A DNA stretch of 64,000 nucleotides. Origin: GCA-2684655 sp963974725. GTDB taxonomy: Bacteria; Planctomycetota; UBA1135; UBA2386. A program made the position numbers and the translations under genes. Shown piece after piece: positions 9,472-18,605 of the stretch. The stretch lies in NCBI GenBank assembly GCA_963974725.1, contig CAXBFC010000001.1:1-64000 (forward strand). The letters run 5' to 3'. How positions within the stretch are numbered: position 1 is the stretch's first letter; each line of letters opens with the position of its first letter. Below the pieces are notes generated by a model. The model searched no databases. It had not been told where the DNA came from and saw nothing but the letters and a program-made list of their open reading frames with translations.

Positions 9472-12122
9472 CGCGCGACGACCTTGAGCTCGCCCACTAG
9501 TTCGACCTTCTTGCCCGCGATGCCAAGCTGGTATTTGCCCGCGGCAAGAAACTCGACGTCCGCGAGGAAGTAGGGCTTGGCACTGGTGCGACGCTCCACA
9601 ACCAGATCCCACAAGAACTGGTTGAGCCCGCGCCTGCCGTTGATCGAGTGCGTAAACCGCACCACGCCCTCACCATCGGCAACGGTCAACGTCACCGCGG
9701 CAGCTTCGGCCAGGAAGAACGTGATCGGCACGCGCTCCTCGGAGCTGCGACGCGGCCGTGGCGTCAGGTCGTCGGATCGTGGGCGATAGGCAGTCGGAAT
9801 CGCGAGCAGCGAGTTGCGCGCTGGACGGTTCTGCAACCACCAGTGCAAGGGCTTGAGGTCCAGGCGATAGATGCCACGACCATGGGTTCCTGCAATCAGA
9901 TCTAGTTCGCGTTCTTGGATCACCAGATCTGCAACCGCCACGCCGGGCATGCCACGTCCCAACAAGGACCAACTGCTGCCGCGGTCGATGGACACGTACA
10001 CGCCGCGATACATCGCCGCATAGAGCACATGCTCGAAGCGAGGGTCTTCAACGATGGCATACGCCACTTCGTTGGGTAGGTTGCCGCGGATCGATGTCCA
10101 CGTCGCACCGCGGTCCTCGGACACGAACAGGTGCGCGCCCAGGTCGTCGTAGTTGAGGCCCGTGACGGTGACGTAGACCCGCGCGTCTTCAAATCGAGAA
10201 GCACAGATGCTGCGGATGTAGAACGGCGGCAGCCCCTGCGAACGTTCCGACCAGTCCTCCCCACCGTTGTCGCTGACCCAAAAGGCGCCGCGATCGGTGC
10301 CACAGTAGAGCAACCCAGCCCGCAGTGGCGACTCGGCCAACGCACCGGCGGCCGTGCTCGCGCGGGCCTCGGCAGCGGACTGCGAAAGGTCTGGGCTGAT
10401 GACGCGCCACGAATCGCCGCGATCCGGACTGCGCAAGACGAAGTTGCCGCCGTGATAGAGAACGCGATGGTCGTGCGCCGACACGAGGTACGGCGCAATG
10501 AAGTTGTGCTGCAACTTGCCAACATGTTCGCGCGGCAAACGCGGCGCGATCGACTTCGAGCGATTGCTCGGCACATCCTTGCGGCGCAAGCCACCGTGCT
10601 GGCTCGAGAAGTAGACGGTGTTGGCATCGACGGGATCCGGCACCGTGTAGCAACCATCGCCACCGCACCATGGATCGAGCCAAACGTATTCCCAGAGGTC
10701 CGGATCGGTGGATCCGGGGCGGCGTTCGCGCGCCGGACCGCGCACCGACGCGTTGTCCTGCACCCCGCCATAGACGAGATACGGATCGCTGTTGTCGACG
10801 GCCACATCGTAGAACTCGCCAACCGCCAGATTGTTGTGATGCAACCACGACCGGCCGCGATCCAGACTGGTGTAGAGGCCACCATCGTTGCCGAGGATCA
10901 GCTGGTTGGGATGCGCTGGATCGATCCACATCTCGCAGTGGTCGAGGTGCAAGGTCTGGGCCGGGCTTGGCACCCGATGCGTCACCTCTCCACCGATCAA
11001 TTCGAACGTGCGGCCACCATCGGTGCTGTGGGCAATGCGAACGCCGAGCGCGTAGATCTCATCATCATCCAACGGATTGAGGTAGCAGTCGGAGAAGTAC
11101 CAGCCGATTCGCGAGTTGATCTGCAGGTCTTCCTGATGCGTTCGCAACCAGCTCGCGCCACCATCGAGGCTGCGATACACCTCACCGGGGTTCTGCTCAC
11201 GATTGAGGTTGTCGACAAACGCGTAAACCTTGTCCGGGTTCGTCGCCGACACGGCCAGCCCGATGCGGCCCGTCTTCGGCCCATCGGGCAAGCCGCCACC
11301 GAGTTTGGTCCAGGTGCGCCCGCCATCGGCGCTGCGATGCACAGCACTCGAAGCACCGCCAACGGTGGGATGGTTCTGCCACATGGATGCGTAGACGACT
11401 TCAGGCTGCGACGGCGCAATGACGACGTCGACGGCACCGGTGTGCTCATCGACATACAACACGTGCTGCCACGTCTTGCCGGCGTCCGTGGTGCGGTAGA
11501 CTCCTCGGTTCTTGTTGCTCGACCAGAAGTGCCCGAGCACCGCCACGATTGCGGAATTGGGGTCCGTTGGGTGCACGGCGATCTCGCCGATGTGCCACGA
11601 ATCGCATAGCCCCACATTGCGCCACGACTCACCACCATCGCGAGACAAGAACACGCCGGTGCCCGGCATCGTAAAGTTGCGCGGTTTCTTCAAGCTCTCG
11701 CCCGAGCCAAGCCAAAGCACTTGCGGGTTGCACGGCGCCAACGCGATATCGCCAATCCCGATCGCCGACTGCTGCTCAAACATGCACCGCCACGACAACC
11801 CACCGTTGGTCGTCTTCCACAGATTGCCCGAGCCGAACGCGGCGTAGATCGTGCCTGGAGACGTCGGATCGCCTTGCACCGCCTCGACGCGCCCCGAGTT
11901 GAGCACGGGCCCCAACGACACCCACGTAAGCGCAAACTCCGAAGCCTGCTTGGCCGCGCGGTATTGCGCAAACGAGGCGACTAGCGGGCTATCTGGCGAT
12001 TGGCCCCCTGCTGATTGAGACTCTGCTGATTGAGACTCTGGCGATTGAGACTTTGGCGATTGGGCCTGGGCCGCTGCTACGCACGACCACAACAAGAGAA
12101 TGACTAGGTAACGATGCGGCAT
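9468..12122 (-). CDS. Sortilin-like BNR/beta-propeller secreted protein
   Basis: An exported protein of about 884 residues. I place the start at ATG 12122, where MPHRYLVILLLWSCVAAAQAQ forms a good signal peptide; the frame extends to 12203 but that leader has no signal features. The mature N-terminus begins with five SPxSQ-like pentapeptides, encoded by a 5 x 15 bp tandem repeat. The rest is a series of BNR repeats (TTNGGLSWRCM, SRDGGESWRNV, TTDAGKTWQHV, SADGGRTWTKL, SEDRGATWTSI), followed by a C-terminal beta domain of about 100 residues (ITFFLAEAAAVTLTVADGEG) that the convergent neighbour lacks. Family members are propellers of unknown substrate. It shares its terminal CTAG with the neighbouring gene on the other strand. 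Confidence 0.85.
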   Translation of the reverse strand: MPHRYLVILLLWSCVAAAQAQSPKSQSPESQSAESQSAGGQSPDSPLVASFAQYRAAKQASEFALTWVSLGPVLNSGRVEAVQGDPTSPGTIYAAFGSGNLWKTTNGGLSWRCMFEQQSAIGIGDIALAPCNPQVLWLGSGESLKKPRNFTMPGTGVFLSRDGGESWRNVGLCDSWHIGEIAVHPTDPNSAIVAVLGHFWSSNKNRGVYRTTDAGKTWQHVLYVDEHTGAVDVVIAPSQPEVVYASMWQNHPTVGGASSAVHRSADGGRTWTKLGGGLPDGPKTGRIGLAVSATNPDKVYAFVDNLNREQNPGEVYRSLDGGASWLRTHQEDLQINSRIGWYFSDCYLNPLDDDEIYALGVRIAHSTDGGRTFELIGGEVTHRVPSPAQTLHLDHCEMWIDPAHPNQLILGNDGGLYTSLDRGRSWLHHNNLAVGEFYDVAVDNSDPYLVYGGVQDNASVRGPARERRPGSTDPDLWEYVWLDPWCGGDGCYTVPDPVDANTVYFSSQHGGLRRKDVPSNRSKSIAPRLPREHVGKLQHNFIAPYLVSAHDHRVLYHGGNFVLRSPDRGDSWRVISPDLSQSAAEARASTAAGALAESPLRAGLLYCGTDRGAFWVSDNGGEDWSERSQGLPPFYIRSICASRFEDARVYVTVTGLNYDDLGAHLFVSEDRGATWTSIRGNLPNEVAYAIVEDPRFEHVLYAAMYRGVYVSIDRGSSWSLLGRGMPGVAVADLVIQERELDLIAGTHGRGIYRLDLKPLHWWLQNRPARNSLLAIPTAYRPRSDDLTPRPRRSSEERVPITFFLAEAAAVTLTVADGEGVVRFTHSINGRRGLNQFLWDLVVERRTSAKPYFLADVEFLAAGKYQLGIAGKKVELVGELKVVAR
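11989..12063. repeat. 5 x 15 bp tandem repeat encoding SPxSQ pentapeptides
   Basis: Five 15-base units at 11989, 12004, 12019, 12034 and 12049, differing from each other by one to four bases. They lie in frame just after the signal peptide of the minus-strand BNR protein. Confidence 0.95.
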
Positions 12123-12220
12123 GATGGGGACACGGATTGCCGGGCAAGAACGTGCAACCACGGCACGCCAGGCAAGCAGCCATGATCCACGCGTGGCCGG
12201 CAAATCGCTAGACTTGCCTC
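12123..12220. promoter_or_regulatory. Divergent intergenic region
   Basis: 98 bases between the start of the minus-strand BNR protein and the start of the plus-strand FG-GAP protein. It must hold promoters for both, but I could not single out convincing promoter hexamers. Confidence 0.35.
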
Positions 12221-13525
12221 ATGCTCAAGAACGCCATCTATCTCGCGACAGGTGCTTTGCTGTTCGCCCAGTCTGGGTTGGCCCAGGCCCCGTTCAACCA
12301 GACTCCGCTCCACCCGGCCAGAGAACCCCGGGCCACAGACCTGCAAGCACCCGTTCGCATTCTGGCCGCAGGCAAGCCCATCGATGTGACGACTGGCCAC
12401 GCGGCGCCCTACGTGCGCGACTGCGACGGTGACGGGGTCCGCGACCTGATCGTCGGCGAGTTCGGCGACGGCAAGTTCCCCGATCACGAGTTGCCTGAGT
12501 GCCTCGCCGAAGGCTGGAAGAAGGGCGGCCGGTTCGCCAATGGACGACTGCGCGTCTACAAGAACCACGGCACCAACAGCCAACCGCGCTTCGAAGACTT
12601 CGAGTATCTGGAAGCGGGTGGCGACATCGCCACAGTACCGATCACTTGATGCTTGAGCTTCTGTCCACAGTTCGTGGACTACGACGCCGATGGCTTGACC
12701 GACATCCTGACGGGTTCTTATACCGGCCAGTTCTACCTTTTCCGCGGCCAAGCGAACGGCAGCTACGCGCAACGGGAACTGCTCGTCAACGAAACCGGCG
12801 CGACCCTGCTGATGCCGTTCGACACGGTCTACTCCGTCACTGCAGAGTTGGTGGACATGGACGCCGACGGTGACCTCGACCTGATCGTCGGGGCTCGTTC
12901 GGGCACGGTGCAGGTCGTCACCAACATCGGTACCAGAAAGGCGCCGATCTGGTCGAAGGATCGCAGCCCACTCAAGACGACTGCCGGAATCGAAATCAAG
13001 GGCAGCAACGCCCACCACGCCGACTGGGACGGGGATGGCCTTCGTGATCTGATCGTCGGCAGCGAGCACGGCGAAGTACGCTGGTATCGCAACACCGGCA
13101 AGAACGATGCGCCGCGCTACGCAGCAGCCAGCGTCCTGGTGCGCCAAGCCGGGCACAGTCGTCAGGAAGAAGGCTCGACGCCAACCGCACACGGCCAACG
13201 CGTCAAGGTGCACGTCACCGACTGGAACGGCGACGGCTTGGTCGACCTACTCGTGGGCGACGTCACCTGGCAGCAATCGACGCCCAATCCGCTCAACAAG
13301 GCGGAAGCAGCCAAGAAGCAGAAGCTCGACAGGGAGCTATCGAGTGTTCGCAGCAAACTGGCGAGCACGGCCAAGGGAGCCGCGCGCGACCAGTTGCAAG
13401 AACAGGTCGACTCCATTCGCAAGAAGCTCCGCCCATACAATCGCACCAAGTCCCACACCCACGGTTGGGTTTGGCTCTACTTGCGAACCGGCAAGGCGAG
13501 TGAAGCGAGCGTCGATCGCCGCTAG
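12221..13525 (+). CDS. FG-GAP/VCBS repeat protein with in-frame TGA, probable selenoprotein
   Basis: One continuous reading frame of 434 codons interrupted only by TGA at 12647-12649; both halves are in the same frame. The first half has a signal peptide (GALLFAQSGLAQ) and FG-GAP calcium-binding repeats (DCDGDGVRDLIVGEFGDG). The second half continues with VDYDADGLTDILTGSY, VDMDADGDLDLIVG and ADWDGDGLRDLIVG, then ends with a Lys-rich coiled segment and a WVWLYLR strand. Around the TGA the protein reads VPIT-[TGA]-CLSFCPQFVDYDADG. From memory, planctomycetal relatives have a Cys-Cys pair at this place (VPxGCCxGFxPQ), so the TGA falls on the first Cys. A 6-bp stem with a 5-nt loop follows at SECIS distance. 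I read it as Sec-Cys; a nonsense mutation or sequencing error is the alternative. The protein would be exported and possibly redox-active or metal-binding. Confidence 0.75.
12663..12679 (+). promoter_or_regulatory. Putative bacterial SECIS hairpin
   Basis: Directly after the in-frame TGA, with 13 intervening bases, GTCCAC (12663-12668) can pair perfectly with GTGGAC (12674-12679) around the loop AGTTC. The loop starts 19 nt after the TGA and has G as its second base. Known bacterial SECIS elements have a short stem, a small apical loop with a G in the first two positions, and a loop roughly 16-37 nt after the UGA, so the geometry fits. A short hairpin in GC-rich DNA can arise by chance, so this is supporting evidence only. 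Confidence 0.5.
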
Positions 13526-13610
13526 GCTTCTTGAGGCTGGATCAGAATCAGCCGATCGCGTCACGCGACCGGCATCGTGAAAGCCTGGATCTCGACTCGG
13601 ACCGAACGCG

Positions 13611-15509
13611 ATGAACACCCCCCAACAGATCCGTTTGTCGCTGGCGCTTAGCAGCCTGTTTGCGTGCAGCGGCCTCGCGCAGCAGCAAGCGCGCCCGGAC
13701 AGCGCGAGCACTGCCATCGCTCGATTCACGTTCGATGGCAACACGGCAAATGCGGGCAACGAATCGATCTCCGGTTCCCCGAGTAATTCCGCCGTCTTCG
13801 TGCGCGGCATCGAGGGTCGCGCGCTGCGTTTGCGATCCGGGAACGCAGCCGCGACCTTCACGATCCCCAGCGCCGACCTGCCAACCGACCCGAGCCAGGA
13901 CTTCTCCGTGCAATTCTGGACGCGCACCACTGCGCCCGCTGACGCACGCATGGTCCTGCTGTCGCAGAAGCGCTACCAGGACAACAGTCTCCTGGCGCAG
14001 AAACAACCGGGCTGGGTGTTCTACCTGTCCGACGGCACGTGGGCGTGGAACATTGGTTCGGGCAAGCGCCGGCTGACCTACGAACGCGACAACGGCGAGC
14101 ACATGCCATTGAACGACGGTGCCTGGCACCAGCTGACAATGACCTACGACGCCGACGTCTCGCAGGTGCGGCTCTACTACGACGGCAGCAACAAGGCGAT
14201 CTACAACGTCGCTGACGCAACCGGCTTTGACTTCGCTGCGTCGCAGCCACTGCAGGCTGGCTGGGCCGAGACCGAAGCGCGTCCGCTGCCTGAAATCGTG
14301 CCCGCAATCGCCGCCGGAGCGGCAACCCTGCAGAAGCTAGTCGACGCATTTGACTCGTTCGCACTGGACGCGGTCACCCCCGACGAGTTCGTCAAGCTGA
14401 TCGTTGAGCCCAAGACCTTGTTCGAGCAGAAGGTGGCTGCGCGAGGCAAGCAACTTGGCAGCGACGGCGAACGGTTCGTCGCATCGATGCGTGGTGCCGA
14501 CTTCCAGCGCGTCTCGCGCATCGAGTCGCAATTGATGCGCAACCCGTACACCATCCACCAGGCGTTCTCCTTCATGGAGGCCGCGCCGCTGCTCAAGCTC
14601 TACGCGCTGGTCGACGGCAAGGTCACGACCGACAAGCGCGTCGCTAAGATCTTCAGTGACCGCGAACGACTGCACCCGAGCAACTTCGACCTCGACAACC
14701 TCGCCGTCTGGCAACGCGTTCTGCCGGCAGAGGAAGTGCGCCGGTCGTATGCGGCCCACATCGAGTCCGTCGAACCCGTCGAGGGCAAGCCCAGGGCCAA
14801 GCTCGATTCGCTGACAACTGGTGTCTGGAACATCTTTCACGGCGGCAAGCACTTCACCGTCGACGAACACGGTTGGGACTCGCGCGTGGCAATCGCGCAG
14901 ATCATCGCACGGGAACAGATCGACGTCGTGATGATGCAGGAGACCTACTCCAGTGGCGATTTCCTCGCAGCTGAGCTGGGCTACTACTTCGCGACCACGG
15001 TCGACTGGGACTACCTCAACCAAGGCGCAAACATCTCGGTGCTGAGCCGCTACCCGATCCGTGAAGTATGCGTGCCCGATGCTTCCGCGTTCATGAACGT
15101 CGCCGCCAGGATCTCGATCAGCGACACGCAGGATGTGTGGGTCATGTCGAACTGGTACGGCATGAATCAGTTCGACAACGTATTCGCCTTCCATCGCAGT
15201 CGCTTCGCCGAGGCCGCGACCACACCGGTGTTCTTTGGCGGTGACTTCAACGCGATCCCGCACACCGATGGCGGCTCAAGCCCGGCCTCCGAGGCGATGC
15301 AGAAGGCGGGCTTCACTGACGCATACCGCAGCCTGTTCCCGGATGTATCCAAGTTCCCTGGCGCCAGCCATCGCAGCAACCGACGCATTGACCAGCTGTA
15401 TTTCCAAGGTGCTGGCGTGCAGCACCGCGCGACGAAGCTGATCAACAGCTGGACCAAGGACTTCCCGTCGGACCACTACCTGATTCGTTCGCAGTTCGCG
15501 CTACGGTAG
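13611..15509 (+). CDS. Secreted LamG plus endonuclease/exonuclease/phosphatase protein
   Basis: A 632-residue protein with a signal peptide (LALSSLFACSGLAQQ). Residues about 35-220 form a concanavalin-like LamG domain (ARFTFDGNTANAG, FSVQFWTRTTAP, WHQLTMTYDADVSQVRLYYDG). A helical insert follows (about 225-330), after which a LamG tail returns (FDLDNLAVWQRVLPAEEVRR). From about 405 on there is an endonuclease/exonuclease/phosphatase fold: VWNIFHGG, VVMMQETY, SVLSRYPI, FFGGDFNAIPHTDGG, RRIDQLYF and SDHYLI carry the usual Asn, Glu, Asp-Asn and Asp-His metal and catalytic residues. It should be a secreted phosphodiesterase, either nuclease or lipid-phosphatase-like; the substrate is not visible. 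It lies 85 bases after the FG-GAP gene and 14 bases before the sulfatase, so the three may form an operon. Confidence 0.85.
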   Translation: MNTPQQIRLSLALSSLFACSGLAQQQARPDSASTAIARFTFDGNTANAGNESISGSPSNSAVFVRGIEGRALRLRSGNAAATFTIPSADLPTDPSQDFSVQFWTRTTAPADARMVLLSQKRYQDNSLLAQKQPGWVFYLSDGTWAWNIGSGKRRLTYERDNGEHMPLNDGAWHQLTMTYDADVSQVRLYYDGSNKAIYNVADATGFDFAASQPLQAGWAETEARPLPEIVPAIAAGAATLQKLVDAFDSFALDAVTPDEFVKLIVEPKTLFEQKVAARGKQLGSDGERFVASMRGADFQRVSRIESQLMRNPYTIHQAFSFMEAAPLLKLYALVDGKVTTDKRVAKIFSDRERLHPSNFDLDNLAVWQRVLPAEEVRRSYAAHIESVEPVEGKPRAKLDSLTTGVWNIFHGGKHFTVDEHGWDSRVAIAQIIAREQIDVVMMQETYSSGDFLAAELGYYFATTVDWDYLNQGANISVLSRYPIREVCVPDASAFMNVAARISISDTQDVWVMSNWYGMNQFDNVFAFHRSRFAEAATTPVFFGGDFNAIPHTDGGSSPASEAMQKAGFTDAYRSLFPDVSKFPGASHRSNRRIDQLYFQGAGVQHRATKLINSWTKDFPSDHYLIRSQFALR

Positions 15510-15523
15510 TTCGGGCAACCCCG

Positions 15524-17152
15524 ATGAACTCCCTTGCCTCACGTTTCGCCGTAGGGCTTGTGCTCGCCGCCATCGCGCAGGCGCAAGACAACAAGCCCAA
15601 CATCATCCTGTTCCTCGTCGATGACATGGGGTGGCAGGACACGTCGGTGCCGTTCGCGGACCAGCCAACGCCGTGGAACCAACTCTACCGGACGCCGCAC
15701 ATGGAGGACCTCGCGCGGCGCGGTGCGAAGTTTACGCAAGCGTACGCCGCGCACCCCGTTTGCTCGCCAACACGGTCGAGCATGATGACCGGCAAGAACC
15801 CAGCGCGCAGCCACGTCGACGACTGGGTTGGCCATGGCTACACCAGCAACAAGTATCTGCGCTCGCCCAAGTGGGCAGCACTTGGCCTGCAACCAGGGGG
15901 CCCGAACGCCTACTTGCCCGAACTGCTCCGGAAGAACGGCTACCGAACGATTCACGTTGGCAAGGCGCACTTCGGCGGCAAAGACACTGCCGGCGCGGAC
16001 CCGACCACGCTCGGCTTTGACATCAACATTGCCGGGTCGCACACCGGTGGCCCATGGGGCGGATGGATCTCGCCGTGGTTGGGGAAATACAAGGACGTCT
16101 ACCCCAACCTGCACGACCGCCCGAAGGGGGAATACCTGACGCGCGCCATCACCGTGAAGGCGATCGAGACCATCGATGATGCGATTCGGGACGACGTGCC
16201 GTTCTTCCTCAACATGGCGCAGTTCGCCGTGCACACCGGCATCGCACCGGCACCGGACTACATCGATGGCTATCAGGACGGACGGCCCAAAGTAGAGGCC
16301 GACTACGCATCCATGCTCGAAGCGATGGATGCGTCGCTCGGCTCCCTGCTAGCCAAGTTGCGCGACCCGAACGGGGATGGCGACCCAAGCGACAGCATTG
16401 CCCAGAACACGTTGGTCTTGTTCACTTCCGACAACGGTGGCCTCTCCAACCACACCCGCGCTCGCGACGGCAAGATCCAGGTTCGGCCGGATCAGGGACA
16501 ACCGGTGCAAGCCGACTTCGAACGGGACTGGCACAACCGGCCGCTGCGCAGCGGTAAGGGCTCGGCGTACGAAGGCGGCACGCGGGTGCCGATGCTCGTC
16601 GCTTGGGCAGGGCAGCAGCCCGGTGCCAAACCCGTGCACGCATCGCTGCCAATCGCACCTGGCTCGACGGTCACGGAGCCAGTGCACATGGATGACTTCT
16701 TCCCAACGGTGCTCGATCTTGCAGGGGTCGCCAACCCAGTGCCGAAGCCGGATCGCGACGGCCAGAGCTTGGCGCCACTACTAGCTGGCCGCTCGTTCGA
16801 ACGCGAGACCCCGCTGTTCTGGCACTACCCCCATCAGTGGTACAAGGACGTCGGCGTGGGCCTTGGCATTGAGCCATTCAGTGCCATGCGCAAGGGCCGC
16901 TACAAGGTCATCTACTTCTATGGCGATGGTGTTGCGGATGGCGCAGGCTACGACCCACGCGTCGAACTCTACGATCTGTCGCTCGACTTGAGCGAGGCGC
17001 ACGACCTTGCCGGGAGCGAAGCAAAGCGCTGCATCGCCCTGCGTGATGAACTCGTAGATTGGCTGCAGCGCGTTGGTGCCGGCATCCCGATCATCAAGGC
17101 CACGGACAAGCCGGCCGCGCTTCCTGCCGCAGGAAGCCCACTGCACCAGTAG
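15524..17152 (+). CDS. Type I sulfatase (formylglycine-dependent)
   Basis: A 542-residue exported sulfatase. After a signal peptide (VGLVLAAIAQAQ) it begins KPNIILFLVDDMGW, the start of sulfatases, with Asp33-Asp34 for the metal. The modification motif is CSPTR (Cys80 to Arg84), the C-x-P-x-R signature whose Cys is converted to formylglycine by the FGE enzyme or an anaerobic maturase (not in this window). Later motifs LVLFTSDNGG and HWHNRPLRSGKGSAYEGGTRVP complete the metal site. It would remove sulfate esters from a carbohydrate or aryl substrate; planctomycetes carry many such enzymes for sulfated polysaccharides. It starts 14 bases after the endonuclease/phosphatase gene, so co-transcription is likely. 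Confidence 0.93.
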   Translation: MNSLASRFAVGLVLAAIAQAQDNKPNIILFLVDDMGWQDTSVPFADQPTPWNQLYRTPHMEDLARRGAKFTQAYAAHPVCSPTRSSMMTGKNPARSHVDDWVGHGYTSNKYLRSPKWAALGLQPGGPNAYLPELLRKNGYRTIHVGKAHFGGKDTAGADPTTLGFDINIAGSHTGGPWGGWISPWLGKYKDVYPNLHDRPKGEYLTRAITVKAIETIDDAIRDDVPFFLNMAQFAVHTGIAPAPDYIDGYQDGRPKVEADYASMLEAMDASLGSLLAKLRDPNGDGDPSDSIAQNTLVLFTSDNGGLSNHTRARDGKIQVRPDQGQPVQADFERDWHNRPLRSGKGSAYEGGTRVPMLVAWAGQQPGAKPVHASLPIAPGSTVTEPVHMDDFFPTVLDLAGVANPVPKPDRDGQSLAPLLAGRSFERETPLFWHYPHQWYKDVGVGLGIEPFSAMRKGRYKVIYFYGDGVADGAGYDPRVELYDLSLDLSEAHDLAGSEAKRCIALRDELVDWLQRVGAGIPIIKATDKPAALPAAGSPLHQ

Positions 17153-17203
17153 CGCCACCTCGGCGCTCGGTTCAGCGAGGCTAGAACTGGGGGACAAGAC
17201 TGT

Positions 17204-17268
17204 GTGGCAGGATTGGGTGGCAGGATTGGGTGGCAGGATTGGGTGGCAGGACCGGGCCGCAGGATTGC
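17204..17268. repeat. 5 x 13 bp tandem repeat upstream of the propeller gene
   Basis: Five 13-base units at 17204, 17217, 17230, 17243 and 17256; the first three are identical (GTGGCAGGATTGG) and the last two are diverged. It lies between the sulfatase stop and the next start codon, in DNA I consider non-coding. Confidence 0.95.
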
Positions 17269-17351
17269 GACAGCTTCCGGCCGCAGAACCATGGATCCAC
17301 CCATGCAATTGCGCGAGAGTGGGCCCGTTCCAACCCCCAAAAAGAACCACC

Positions 17352-18584
17352 ATGCTCCCGAGTCCCACCTACCTGATTTCGTCAACGGTTCTCTGTGTCG
17401 CGGCTGCGGTCGCGCCAACGCCATGCCTCACGGCCCAAAGCCACGAGCACGGACACTCTCACCACGCCGCTAGCGCCAACGAGAATGGCACCGGTTCCCT
17501 GGTCACGATCGAGCAGGTGCTCGAGATGCAGCAGAACCAGCAGGTCGTTGCCCATGCGGGTACGGGCGCCATCAAGGCGAGCAGCGGCGACGGCGACCTG
17601 TCGTTCGATGTGCTGGTGACTTCCAAGGCACTGCCCAAGGAAGTCTTCGACGAGAACCCGTTCGCCAAGAAGCGCAAGATCCTGGACTGCGCCCACGGCG
17701 GTTTTGCCTTCGACCATCGCTTGGGAAAGGGCGAGGTCTATTGGTTCTTGCAAGGTGCCGGTGCCATGCGCATCCACACGGATCGCTCGAAGATCGAACT
17801 GCTCGCCACCGACCCGAAGATGGTGAAGTTCAATATGCACAACGCGACGTTCTTCGAACACAAGGGCGAAGGCCGCATCGCGTGGCCTGCGAACGGCGGC
17901 GCTAGCGTGTTCGTGACCGATGTCGACGGCAAGCTGCTACACACCATCGGCCGCCCGACCATGAAGCCGTATTCCGACGGCGCCGGCTACGCGCCCACGG
18001 ACACCGCGTATCTAGATGGCAAGCTGTGGGTCACCGACGGCTATGCATCCAAGTTCGTGATGTCTTACGACCTCGACAAAGAGGATTGGACTGGCACGAT
18101 CTTCGGCGGCCGTTCGAAGAAGGCCGAGCCCGGCAAGTTCGGAACCAACCACGGCATCACGATCCACAAGGGTCTGATCTACGTGTCGGGTCGCTACTTC
18201 GCCCGCATCCACACCTACAAACCGAGCACCGAGTTCGTCAGCATGTTCCCGCTACCCGAAGGATCGAAGCCGTGTGACTTCGAGTTCTTCAAGCAGGGTG
18301 GCAAGCTCTATGGGGTCGCCGCTTCGCTCAACAAGGCCAACGGCAGCAAGGACACCGGGGCCGCGATCTACATCGTCGACATGGAGACCCTGAAGATCGT
18401 CTCGACGATCAAGCCAAAGGACGAACTGGGACTCAGCCGATTCACCCACCTGCACAACGTCTTCCCGTGTGTAGAGGACGGTGTCGTGACGCTGTTTTGC
18501 CAGGCATGGAACGTCGGCGACTTCGCCGTGCTGCGCCAGGTCGCCCCCCAAAAACAAGAGGCGAAGAAGCAGGCAAAAAAGTAG
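17352..18584 (+). CDS. Secreted six-bladed beta-propeller-like protein
   Basis: I start it at ATG 17352 (MLPSPTYLISSTVLCVAAAVAPTPCLTA, a signal peptide), because the frame further upstream runs through a 13-bp tandem repeat and the end of the sulfatase gene. The mature 380 or so residues start with a His-rich stretch (SHEHGHSHHAA) and continue with short blades: HNATFFEHKGEGRIAWPA, VFVTDVDGKLLHTIG, AYLDGKLWVTDGYAS, GLIYVSGRYFARIHTY. This resembles NHL or peptidyl-glycine-monooxygenase-like propellers used for binding rather than catalysis. The His-rich tail could bind metal. Function unknown. It follows the sulfatase by about 200 bases and is convergent with the VCBS gene, with a terminator between them. 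Confidence 0.7.
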   Translation: MLPSPTYLISSTVLCVAAAVAPTPCLTAQSHEHGHSHHAASANENGTGSLVTIEQVLEMQQNQQVVAHAGTGAIKASSGDGDLSFDVLVTSKALPKEVFDENPFAKKRKILDCAHGGFAFDHRLGKGEVYWFLQGAGAMRIHTDRSKIELLATDPKMVKFNMHNATFFEHKGEGRIAWPANGGASVFVTDVDGKLLHTIGRPTMKPYSDGAGYAPTDTAYLDGKLWVTDGYASKFVMSYDLDKEDWTGTIFGGRSKKAEPGKFGTNHGITIHKGLIYVSGRYFARIHTYKPSTEFVSMFPLPEGSKPCDFEFFKQGGKLYGVAASLNKANGSKDTGAAIYIVDMETLKIVSTIKPKDELGLSRFTHLHNVFPCVEDGVVTLFCQAWNVGDFAVLRQVAPQKQEAKKQAKK

Positions 18585-18602
18585 GGCGCAGCAACAGCGC
18601 CC
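18575..18602 (-). terminator. Rho-independent terminator for the minus-strand VCBS gene
   Basis: On the minus strand GGGCGC (18602-18597) pairs with GCGCCC (18589-18584) around a 7-nt loop and is followed by a run of six T (18580-18575). It overlaps the last codons of the plus-strand propeller gene, so the two convergent genes share this stretch. Confidence 0.65.
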
Positions 18603-18605
18603 AGC

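Noticed and set aside
10131..11609. 492-codon plus-strand open frame
   Set aside because: Antisense to the second BNR protein.
12653..13525. Separate gene starting at TTG 12653
   Set aside because: It would begin in the middle of a conserved FG-GAP segment with no ribosome-binding site or signal peptide, and it is in phase with the preceding frame. Read-through at the TGA explains it better.
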